Assembly (NCBI GenBank): GCA_964006375.1 | Contig: OZ023265.1 | Span: 158,147,618-158,211,617 of the forward strand | Source: Tillus elongatus | Lineage: Eukaryota; Arthropoda; Insecta; Coleoptera; Cleridae | Direction of reading: 5' to 3' | Length of the DNA stretch: 64,000 bases | Shown here: piece by piece, positions 55,735-64,000 of the stretch | Layout: each line of letters begins with the position of its first letter | Numbering within the stretch: position 1 is the stretch's first letter | Translations under genes and position numbers: made by a program | The notes under the pieces: model-generated | What the model saw: only the letters and a program-made list of their open reading frames with translations | Databases searched by the model: none | What the model was told of the DNA's origin: nothing

Positions 55735-56774
55735 CTGGGCGCAGCAAGTACGTTATGATAGTGAATTTGCATAAAAATGTTTTTAATAGCCAATATATGT
55801 GTTTTTTTAAATATAGCAGGCATTTTGGTTACCAGTATAACCTATATAGTTAAAACAATGTGTCATGTTTAATTAAAATAACTTTATTGTTTGAAAATGC
55901 ACAAAAATTTCTGAAAGTAAACTTAATCTGTTCCCGAAACAAACCGTTTCTTGGTCAACCTTATAGGTTAATAGCAAATTGAGCTTTTCAAATATGAAGC
56001 ATTCAATCAAAATTCGCTACCATAACGCACTTGCTGCGTCCAGAATTTCTTTTCTTACAAACATGCATTATATGTCAATGTAAAATGCAAAAATACAATA
56101 ACATAAGGCGTGTTCGACTAAAAAAAAAATATTGTATCACCAACGACTTATGGGCCACCCTGTGATTGTAAAAAGAATTTTTTAAGAAGTAGCTCAAGAC
56201 ACTCTATAATTATGTAAATAATTTTTTTCATATCTTGTATAATAACGGATATATTGATTTTGTACGAAAAGTCGACAAAAATTATATACCATTAAACGAT
56301 AAACTCTATAGCTAAGACTACTGCCAAGCATCAGAGAAAGGGTCTACTTGAAATGAATTTTTTGGAAACATTTTAGTAAAATTAAGGACAATGACGGTTG
56401 AAACTAAGACTTCACGGTTTGTAAAACATTCTTCTTGAGACATTTTCTTTCCATAGCCCGTATCAGATTCAAGTTATTTGCCTAAATGTTGCCAATTTTG
56501 ACGTTTTAAAACGCGACTTTGACGTTTAGAGGAAAACCTCAATTTTTTTTTTCAAATGCCTATAACTTTTTTGTATTTTGACCTACAACGCTATATTTTG
56601 GTAGGTAATTTACCTATAATGATATAAACCCGTGCACCAAATTTGGTTGGCCTTACTTTGTTATTTGCGGAGATATAAATTTTTTCTAAAGAAAACACAA
56701 AATTTTCCGAAAAAACCTCGGCCAATTTTCCTGGCTAACGAACTTATCCAAGCCACTTGCAAAAGGAATGTATT
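55735..56774 (-). mobile_element. Hairpin-family repeat H12, paralogue of H11
   Basis: Reverse hairpin at 55738 (GGGCGCAGCAAGTACGTTAT), a 305-bp inner unit, and forward hairpin (CCATAACGCACTTGCTGCGT at 56020-56039). The distal module follows (CAACGACTTATGGGCCACCC, AGACACTCTATAATTATG, CATCAGAGAAAGGGTCTACT) and ends with right-module sequence (AACGAACTTATCCAAGCCAC). It is cut at about 56775 by the R1-like LINE. Confidence 0.7.
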
Positions 56775-58977
56775 TGCCCATTCCAAAATCACTGTGCCTT
56801 GAACTAGTCTGCACACCGATTGGTAGGGTGATGTTTTATATTGCCCTGTCTCCGGTCTAGGCTGACCGAAGATCAGTTGTCTTTTGCGGTCCAGAGCTTT
56901 ACACTCGCACAAGATGTGCTGGGCTGATTCCCCCCCTCGCCGCAGAGTCTGCATGCGAGGTCCCCTTCGAAACGCCCCATTTTATGCAGGTGTTTCTTGA
57001 CGGCCATGTGTCCCGTCAAGATACCTGTTGTGTTTCTGAGCTGTCCTTTGCTAAGATTTAGCAGCTCCACAGCTCTCTTTTAACTGGGTTCGTCAATTAT
57101 TAACTTCCCATGTCTGAGCCCTGGACAGTCTGCCCAGTACACCTTGTGTTGGTTTCTGACCTAGGACTTAATGGCTCCCCTGGCAGTGCTCTTTGTCACG
57201 CCCAGAGCCGGTTCTCGTCCCATAAATGGTTCTGCTGACCCTCTCTTCGCGAGACTGTCAGCTTCTTCATTGCCTTTGACCCCCGAGTGACCCGGCACTC
57301 AGATGAGGGTCACCTCATTCTGCCCAGCCAGGTCGCTCGTCTCGTATCGGCACTCACTCACCAGCCAGGAATTTACTCGTGGGCTACTTAGTGCCTTAAG
57401 GGCTGCCTGGCTGTCTGTGGCTATGAGGATCCGCTTGTTGGTGTAGCCCCACATCTTGTTTTCCCGCACACAGTGCAGGATGGCGTACGTTTCGGCCTGA
57501 AACACCGTTGCATGGGCTCCCACGGAAATACTATGACTTACCCTCGGTCCTTCAGTGTAAACACCTGCCCCCGTCCCACGCTCCCCGCAGGAACCGTCCG
57601 TGAACCAGACGAGCTCATCCCGTGATATGCCCGGCGTCTCCTCCCGCCTTGCCTCGCGGTCGGAGATTTCCACTGTAAAGTTGCTTTCCCTGCATATTCG
57701 CGGGCTCGCGAAGTCTGACCTCATTTCAAGCATGGGCTCCTTCACGATCTCCTAAATTTTGCAGTGGCCCCTGAAGCCTGGGTTGATCTTCAGTCTACCA
57801 TTGCAGGCTAGTCTGTATAGTCCTAGCCTGGCCTCACCTATAATAACTAAGTGTAGGGGGGCAGATCCAGCAACACCTCCATGGCGGCTGTAATGCCTAG
57901 GCAAGCCATCCTTTGAATCTTGCCTAGTTTTTGTTTGGCACTTGATTGTGTCACCTTAGGCCACCAGACCAGTGCCGCGTATGTTAACGATGGTTTGACC
58001 ACCCTTCTGTACAGCCAGTGGGCCATACTAGGTCTTAGTCCCCACGTTTTCCATATAGCCGCTTAGTGACGGCTAAGGTCACGACTGCCTTATGCAGTAT
58101 TTTTCCAATGTGACCATTCCAGGTTAGCTTAAAGTCCAATACGACCACAAGATATTTTACCTCCCTGGCCATTGGAATGCTCCTACCGTATAGAGTGAGA
58201 GTTCTGTGGCTGTCGCACTTCCTCCTCCTCGTAAACGGCACGATGGTTGCTTTCTCTGGGCTCACCACGAGCCCTTGACCAACCGTCCACCATTCCACCA
58301 CTTTCAGTGCACTCTGCATGCGCTCCCACGCTGACTGTGTGGCCTTTCCTCGGACTATGATGACAATGTCGTCCGCATAGCCCTGTACCTCATACCCCCC
58401 TCCCAAGAGCCTCCCCAGCAGACCGTCCACGACTACGCACCAGAGCAAGGGAGACAGAACGCTTTACTGCGAACACCCCGCCGCGACCCGAGCCAGCAGA
58501 GTCCCTGCCGCTAGTGAAGTGAACACCGCCCTGTCCCTGAGCATGGAACCGATCCACCTGCAGCAGGTCTCCTCTATTCCACGCTCCCGGACAGCTGCCA
58601 GAACCGATCCGAAAGAGGTGTTGCTGAAGGCCCCCTCTATGTCTAGAAAGGCCCCTAGCGCCACCTCCCTGTTCTCCAGCGTATTCTCCAGTTTCAGCAC
58701 CAGTTGGTGCAGTGCTGTTTCTGTTGAGAATCCTGCTCTGTATGCATATTGCCCGCAGTGTAGGGGATATGCTTCCAGTACACCGCCCCTAATGTGCCGG
58801 TCGAGCAGTTTTTGCACTGTTTTTAGCAAGAAGGACATGAGACTTATTGGCCTCGGGTACTTTGCCTGGTTGGACGCCCAGGTTTAGGAATGAATAGAAC
58901 CCTGGCCAGTCTCCATGCCCTCGGAATGTACCCCAGAGCCAGGCTGGCCCTCATAATGAGGGTAAGCACCGGCGCCA

Positions 58978-59024
<47 letters not shown>

Positions 59025-59745
59025 CTGTTGGAGCATGATGGGCATTATTCCATCAAATCCCGGCCATTTTCATGGCTTAAAGCTGTTAATGGCCCATCTG
59101 ATTTTGCTCCAGGTAACCACCTCTTTAGCGACTGTCCAGTCTACTCTAGATGCCCGCCTATAAGGCGCCTATATTTCTGAGTGTTCCCAGTCTGGAGGTC
59201 ATTGGTTTATTATGTTACAGCCGGGGAAGTGCGTCTGGAGTAAAATTTTCATAGTTTCCTCCCCCGAGCTTGTAAAGCCTCCCGTGGATGTTCTAAGGGA
59301 GGTATGTTGGTCTGAGTGCCCTTGGACAGGATCTTGTGTAGTCGAGCACTCTCGGACGTGTTTTCCACTTCCTCGCAGTGCCTTCTCCTCCATGACTCCT
59401 TCTTGGCGTCTCTCAGTCTTTTGTTATATGTCGTTAGGGCCTGTCTATATTCATCCCATACTCCCGACCTTCTGGCCGCGCTAAACAGCTTACGAACCTG
59501 CGTCCTCCTTCGCCTGAGGTCCTCGTTCCACCACGGAACGTTCCTGGTGGACACCCTCATTTTCAGTGGCAGTTGGCGTTATAGGCCGAGGTAATTGCGT
59601 CTCGCAATTGGGCTGCTGCAATCTCGAGGTCTATTGAATTGTCTATGGTATTCTTAACCCCCCGCAGTTCCACTGCTAGGTCTGAGCTGTAGGCTTCCGA
59701 GTCCACCCTGCGGGGGTCTCGATACCATACCGAACTATCATACCT
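56775..59745 (-). pseudogene. R1/I/Loa-group LINE (family D) with RNase H
   Basis: GC-rich minus-strand element, 5' truncated at about 59745. In order it has VPWWNEDLRRRRTQVRKLFS and a linker, an RT N-terminal part interrupted by (TA)n, and LHCGQYAYRAGFSTETALHQ. Next come LDIEGAFSNTSF (EGAFDN), YEVQGYADDIVIIVRGKATQ (active-site YADD) and VKYLVVVLDFKLTWNGHI. RNase H follows with WFTDGSCGERGTGAGVY (Asp), VFQAETYAILHCV (Glu) and ILIATDSQAALKALSS (Asp), then VPGHSGVKGNEEAD. The C-terminal Cys/His motif is GDLACRLCGEGG...QHILCECKAL. Stops and frameshifts separate these parts. Codon and base composition differ strongly from the AT-rich surroundings. Confidence 0.85.
58979..59021. repeat. (TA)n microsatellite inside LINE D
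   Basis: About 21 TA units interrupt the RT region of a GC-rich element. Confidence 0.95.
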
Positions 59746-60400
59746 CAGAAGAAAAATTCCTTGGCTCAAGATGCCTCGTAGCATATAAAAAATATGTATA
59801 CATTTTCTGAGCCTTTTGTTGATTGTTTCAAGGTGACAATTCAATTCAAAATGCTGGTATATTATAATCCCAAAATAATTTACGCTAGTCTTTCACTTGA
59901 CTATTTCATCTTTTACTCGCATTACGGGAATATTGCACGGGAGACCCACCCTCGTAGGTGAAAAAGTACGTTTGATTTTTTCGCGTTCAGATTTATATTA
60001 TCAGAAGCTACAGACGGAACAAGGTCTTGAAAAATATTATAACTATATACAATACTCACTACAGGTATTTTCACCACATATGATCACAACAGCATCCGCA
60101 TAAGCTATAAGATCGCAGTCGCGGGTCTCAAATTTCTCACGGATGTCGTTTATGTAAACCAAAAACAGGATAGACCCCAATACAGATCCTTGAGGAATCC
60201 CACATTTCGTTATTTGTGGATCACTTAGAACATTACCTATACTACCTGTAGCCTATTGTACAAGTAGTTCCCAATTAAATTCAGGCATATACCCCTTACA
60301 CCCATCCGGTCCAGCTTTTGTATCAGTATGTCATGATTTGCCGTATCAAAGTTAGTCAATACCGTCGAGCAAAGTTTGCTTAGTGCCTATTTAGTAGAAT
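59746..60400 (-). pseudogene. LINE fragment (family E), RT core
   Basis: Minus-strand fragment. It contains CGIPQGSVLGSILFLVYIND, IREKFETRDCDLIAYADAVVI (active-site YADD altered to YADA), TFSPTRVGLPCNIPVMR and INKRLRKCIHIFYMLRGILS (thumb). It is joined at about 59745 to the truncated 5' end of LINE D in the same orientation, and one open frame (59844-59563) runs across the joint. Confidence 0.72.
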
Positions 60401-60775
60401 ATTATTTGTCTGAACTCAAACTCATTAATAGATATTAAGTTGATCTTATTAACATATTCAATAAGTCACACATAAAAAGCTCTCTCAAATATCTTGGCCA
60501 GCGTGTTAAGCAAACATATAAAACTATTGTTTATTTTTTTAAGTCGATACGCCCTGTCACAGGCACGTCTGTGCATAAATCGTCCTTAAACTCACAACAT
60601 ATTTTACATAAATGGCTAATTTTATATCAGCTGTAGCTTCACCGTCTACGAAAACTTTGGTAGTAAAGGTTTTCATTTAATTCATTAATTGTTGTTACCC
60701 TTACATAGTGAAACCGTACCATACTGTATACAGACGTAGACACTTTTTATATGGGTTCACAGGTGCTTGTTTTTT

Positions 60776-60818
60776 CTCCGTGATCGATTTCGCCTTTTAC
60801 GGCATCGTCAGACAGGAG
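60776..60818 (-). ncRNA. Hammerhead-like motif (isolated)
   Basis: On the minus strand: CTCCTGT, CTGACGA, TGCC-GTAAAA-GGC, GAAATCGATCAC, GGAG. The CTGANGA and GAAA boxes are intact and flank a short stem, and CTCC/GGAG could close stem I. The extra T between CTGACGA and GCC is not canonical. Confidence 0.3.
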
Positions 60819-61489
60819 AAATTTCAATATATTAATACGCACTCATGACAACCAAGAAACCCAGCACTTGTTGAGCCAGGGAAGCCTCCGCATCTTTACT
60901 TTTAATTTGGTGTTAATAGTTTTAAAGACAGACTAATTTGTAATTAAAAATTACACATACACTTACACTTCTGACGTTTTGTAGATCATAATTCTAGAAA
61001 CTGACAGAGTTCTTGAAATAAAAATATAAAATATGGGGAAACAGATGGCCTGTTACATTTAACCGTGTTTTTAAGATGACTAATTCGGTATGTAAATAAC
61101 AACCACCTACGATTTCATTAAAAACATTTAAAAATATTGCTCCCAATTTAAATATAGATATCCGTGTTAAATGTGGAACATAAACAAAGTCGGGGTATGT
61201 TGTCCGAAAATTTTTATACGCAAAGTTTGTTAACATCACTGCTAATTGGTTTTGCCGAAATCCAGTCTAAAAGCAAACTTTGAATAACATGATACATGAG
61301 TTTCTCTGGTATTAGAAAATATATCGGAGAAAAGAACTATTATTAGAAATATTTAATGAGACGTGAATAACACAAGCCCTAGCTTCGGTTATTCGACAAG
61401 CTTAAGACTTATATTCTGAAGAATTACGTTAAATGTCATTTACTATAATATGAAAGGTACATTATAGTGTATATATTATGTAAATAGAT
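60819..61489. other. AT-rich spacer, nothing recognised
   Basis: A minus-strand open frame (61239-60994, with NFAYKNFRTTYPDFVYVPHL) has protein-like stretches, but no family or splice context was identified. Confidence 0.35.
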
Positions 61490-62132
61490 AAAAACCGAAA
61501 TTAAACCCGGATATGGATTCTAGGAGAGCTAGTTTGCACTCATTTCAAAAAAATCTTTTTAAAACTCAAAATTCGCGTTCTCTTCATTAACAAATTTTTT
61601 CTACCTAAAAATTATAGACCATTAAACCATAAACTTAACTAAAACTACTGCCAAAACATCAGAGAAAGGGTCTATTTGAAATGAATTTCCTGGAAATATT
61701 TTAGTAAAATGAAGGTCAATGATCGTTGAAGCTGAAAACTTAAGGGTTTGTAGAACACTTTTCTTGCAACATTTTCTTTACATAACCCGTATTTGTTTCA
61801 GAATCATTGCCAGTTTTAACGATTCAAATCTCAACTTTGACGTTTTGAGGAAAACCCCCAGTTTCTTTTTTAAATGCCTATGACTTTTTTGTCTTTTCAC
61901 TTACAGACCTGAATTTTGGGACGTGGTTCACTTTTTACAATACAAACACGCGTGCCAAATTTGGTGGCCCTTGCTTTCTTATTTCCGGAGATATACAAAT
62001 TTTCCGAAATACAAATTTTCCTGGAAAACTTGGGCCGGTTTTCCTGGCTAACAAACTTATCCACGCCACTTGAAAAAGGGATCTACATACCAAATTTGAT
62101 CAAACCCCATTATTTTTTGAGTTATCGATGTT
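61490..62132 (-). mobile_element. (TA)n repeat modules, reverse, without the TA core
   Basis: CCCGGATATGGATTCTAGGA at 61508 is the left module in reverse. 61590-62132 is the subfamily 2 right module in reverse (AGAGAAAGGGTCTATTTGAA, TTTCCGGAGATATACAAATT, CTAACAAACTTATCCACGCC, TTATTTTTTGAGTTATCGAT). Read on the minus strand, a right module is followed by a left module, as in two head-to-tail copies. Confidence 0.6.
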
Positions 62133-62505
62133 GAACCAAAGATATTGAATAGGGGTGGAAGTTGTGTTTTAACAGAATTCTATGAATCAAGCTCTTCGAG
62201 GGTCCTGTCTGTAGAGCCACTTGTCTCAAGGATGTCATAGGATATGCCGCGAAATATGCCAGAACTGAATTTCCACATTTTCCATAATTAAGAATGGGTT
62301 TACTTTTATGCATTTTTGCGTTAACGGTGCCAAAACTTTTGTAATTTTCTATTATTCGCCGAATACTCTTCCGTGACGGTTTCTGTTTATCTGGACATCT
62401 ATCAGCAAGTATCTGGCATGTTCTTGATAAAACTTTGTTACATTCCCCATCGATAATAAACAAATTTAAACAATCTTCGTGTGTATAATTCAGTCGCTTC
62501 GGCAT
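62122..62505 (-). pseudogene. Truncated mariner-like transposase N-terminus
   Basis: Open minus-strand frame of 127 codons from ATG 62503-62505 (MPKRLNYTHEDCLNLFIIDG). It covers the DNA-binding region with two helix-turn-helix-like parts (KPSRKSIRRIIENYKSFGTV; TSLRQVALQTGPSKSLIHRI). It stops at HNFHPYSISLVQHR, exactly where the catalytic domain would begin and where the (TA)n repeat module starts. It is therefore a 5' fragment without a catalytic domain. Confidence 0.72.
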
Positions 62506-62788
62506 GACTTAAATTAATACTTGTCAAATGACAACAAATAGTGACATTTCTATAGTGCTCGATAGTTTTCTTTCAACGTGCGTTGAAAGAATCAATTTTC
62601 AATGTGAATTTTTGATCACCTGTATTTATCTATTATCAAAATAACATCACAGGCCACTAAAGTAGTTCTCTTTTTACATGGAAATAAAATCCAATTAAAT
62701 GACAAATGCTTTCAGATATGAGAAATCGACAGTTGTGTTTAGGCCTGCAAACGCCATTTTTGACATAACATTTGAGATATGTCAAAAA

Positions 62789-63243
62789 ACTCGGGACGCA
62801 GCAAGTGCGTTATGGTAGTGAATTTTTATTAAATGCTTCAAATTTAAATAACTCAATTTTCTATAAACTTAGAGAGTTTAATTTCAATACGTAGTAAGGT
62901 TTTTCCTAAGGCAAGATATCCACAAAATTTCATTTAAATAACTTTGTAATTTTCAGAGAAAAAAATTTTTTTTCGAAAGAAAGTTTAAAATTTGAATAAC
63001 TCAATTTTCTCTAAACTTAGAAACTTGAATTTTGGTACGTAGTAAGGTTGAGGCAACATATATAGTAAATTTCATTAAAACAGCTTTGTTACTTTCGGAG
63101 AAAAAAATTTTTTTCGAAAGAAAACTCAAAATTTTTCCGGAAAACCCCGTCTGATTTTTCTAGATAACGAACTCATCCAAGCCATTAATAAAAGACAGGC
63201 ACTTGCCAAGTTTCATCGAAATCGGTTAATTATTTTTTGAGTT

Positions 63244-63332
<89 letters not shown>

Positions 63333-63345
63333 ATATAAAAATTAA
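62789..63345 (-). mobile_element. Hairpin-ended (TA)n repeat, copy H14 (reverse)
   Basis: Minus orientation. Hairpin end at 62793 (GGGACGCAGCAAGTGCGTTA), distal module with two internal repeats (AATAACTCAATTTTCTATAA at 62849 and ACTCAATTTTCTCTAAACTT at 62999), CGAACTCATCCAAGCCATTA, TTATTTTTTGAGTTATCATA and (TA)n at 63246-63328. A clipped left module (ACATATAAAAATTAAACC) follows. Same subfamily as H6 and H9. Confidence 0.72.
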
Positions 63346-64000
63346 ACCTATTTACAAATGAACTTTAATAAGATATTATGCTGTGACAATACCTCTCTCA
63401 AGCACCCTAAAATATAATCAAAATGTGCACAGTTATATATGTTTTATTTCTTTTTCCCTTGTCTTAATACACTACATATTTAATTTACTTATTTGATTTC
63501 ATAAATAGTCGGTTAATAGTGACTTGGAATGAAGTAGACACCACATCTTCAAACATATTAAGAGAATATGAGTAAATCAACAGCAACTGGGAATGAATTC
63601 GGTCAGTCCACCAGCCACGTGGTTAAAAAACACTGTTTGTATGAGTGGTTACAACTCTACCTCTAAATAAAAGGACTGTAACAGCGGCAGAAGCAGAAGT
63701 CAATGGAAGGTGTGTGTATTCGCAAAGAAACTATTGACTATTAATAACAACAATTGACTAAAAACGCTGCGAGTTGTAAGGAGAAAATAATTATACTACA
63801 GAGGTGATAAATGATAATAAATTACAATAGGGTTATATATAATCGTAAATGCTTCCAATGATTAACAATCAGTGAATTCAGTATTATTGACATTTCTATG
63901 AAAGTTAAAAATGAATTTCATGAGTCAATGACAATAACAGAAGCATTGACTAACCAACAGCAACCACATACCTATGATTTAAACATAAATGTTTCAAATT
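63346..64000. other. AT-rich end of window, nothing recognised
   Basis: No long open frame, TIR pair or family module is visible. Confidence 0.4.

Noticed and set aside
60994..61239. 81-codon minus-strand frame as an exon
   Set aside because: No splice-site context, no recognisable family and AT-driven composition (many Phe, Leu, Asn, Tyr).

Overview
This is a 64 kb piece of an animal nuclear genome. It is AT-rich, has spliced genes with multi-kilobase introns, and is almost saturated with insect-type transposable elements. The host gene and the transposon set (Tc1/mariner DD36D-type, R4/Dong, CR1/Jockey/R1-like LINEs) point to an insect with a large genome, plausibly a beetle. The species cannot be fixed from sequence alone.

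Host genes. The one clear host gene is the 3' part of a plus-strand SLC16-type monocarboxylate transporter. Its exons are 2529-3713, 14867-15067 and 31976-32127. They splice in phase through canonical GT-AG introns of about 11.2 and 16.9 kb, and the 5' exons lie left of the window. Both introns are packed with transposon debris, and repeat sequence reaches to within about 20-50 bp of two splice acceptors. A second, weaker host candidate is a minus-strand terminal exon at 55514-55627. A decayed THAP-like reading frame lies at 40462-40770.

Mobile elements. Region by region: two diverged copies of one Tc1/mariner family (363-2294 plus, 32877-34785 minus); a nearly intact second Tc1/mariner element with one stop codon (28186-30625); transposase wrecks near 8.7-9.6, 17.0-17.9, 39.2-39.8 and 62.1-62.5 kb; at least eight LINE lineages, including three fragments of one family (4.0, 22.8, 37.9 kb), an R4/Dong element ending exactly on a (TAA)n array (50.28-53.1 kb) and an R1/I/Loa-like element with RNase H (56.8-59.7 kb); a probable solo LTR (20278-21483); and small TIR elements.

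The dominant unexplained structure is a family of non-autonomous repeats. Full copies have a left module with a short hairpin, a long (TA)n microsatellite, one to four ~140-bp direct repeats, and a right end carrying a subterminal inverted repeat followed by a conserved hairpin (CATAACGCACTTGCTGCGTC). This architecture resembles Helentron-associated (DINE-1/HINE-like) elements. Their (TA)n cores have been hit repeatedly by other elements. Large inverted repeats carrying hammerhead-like CTGANGA...GAAA motifs (31.1-31.8 and 47.6 kb) form a separate family of interest.
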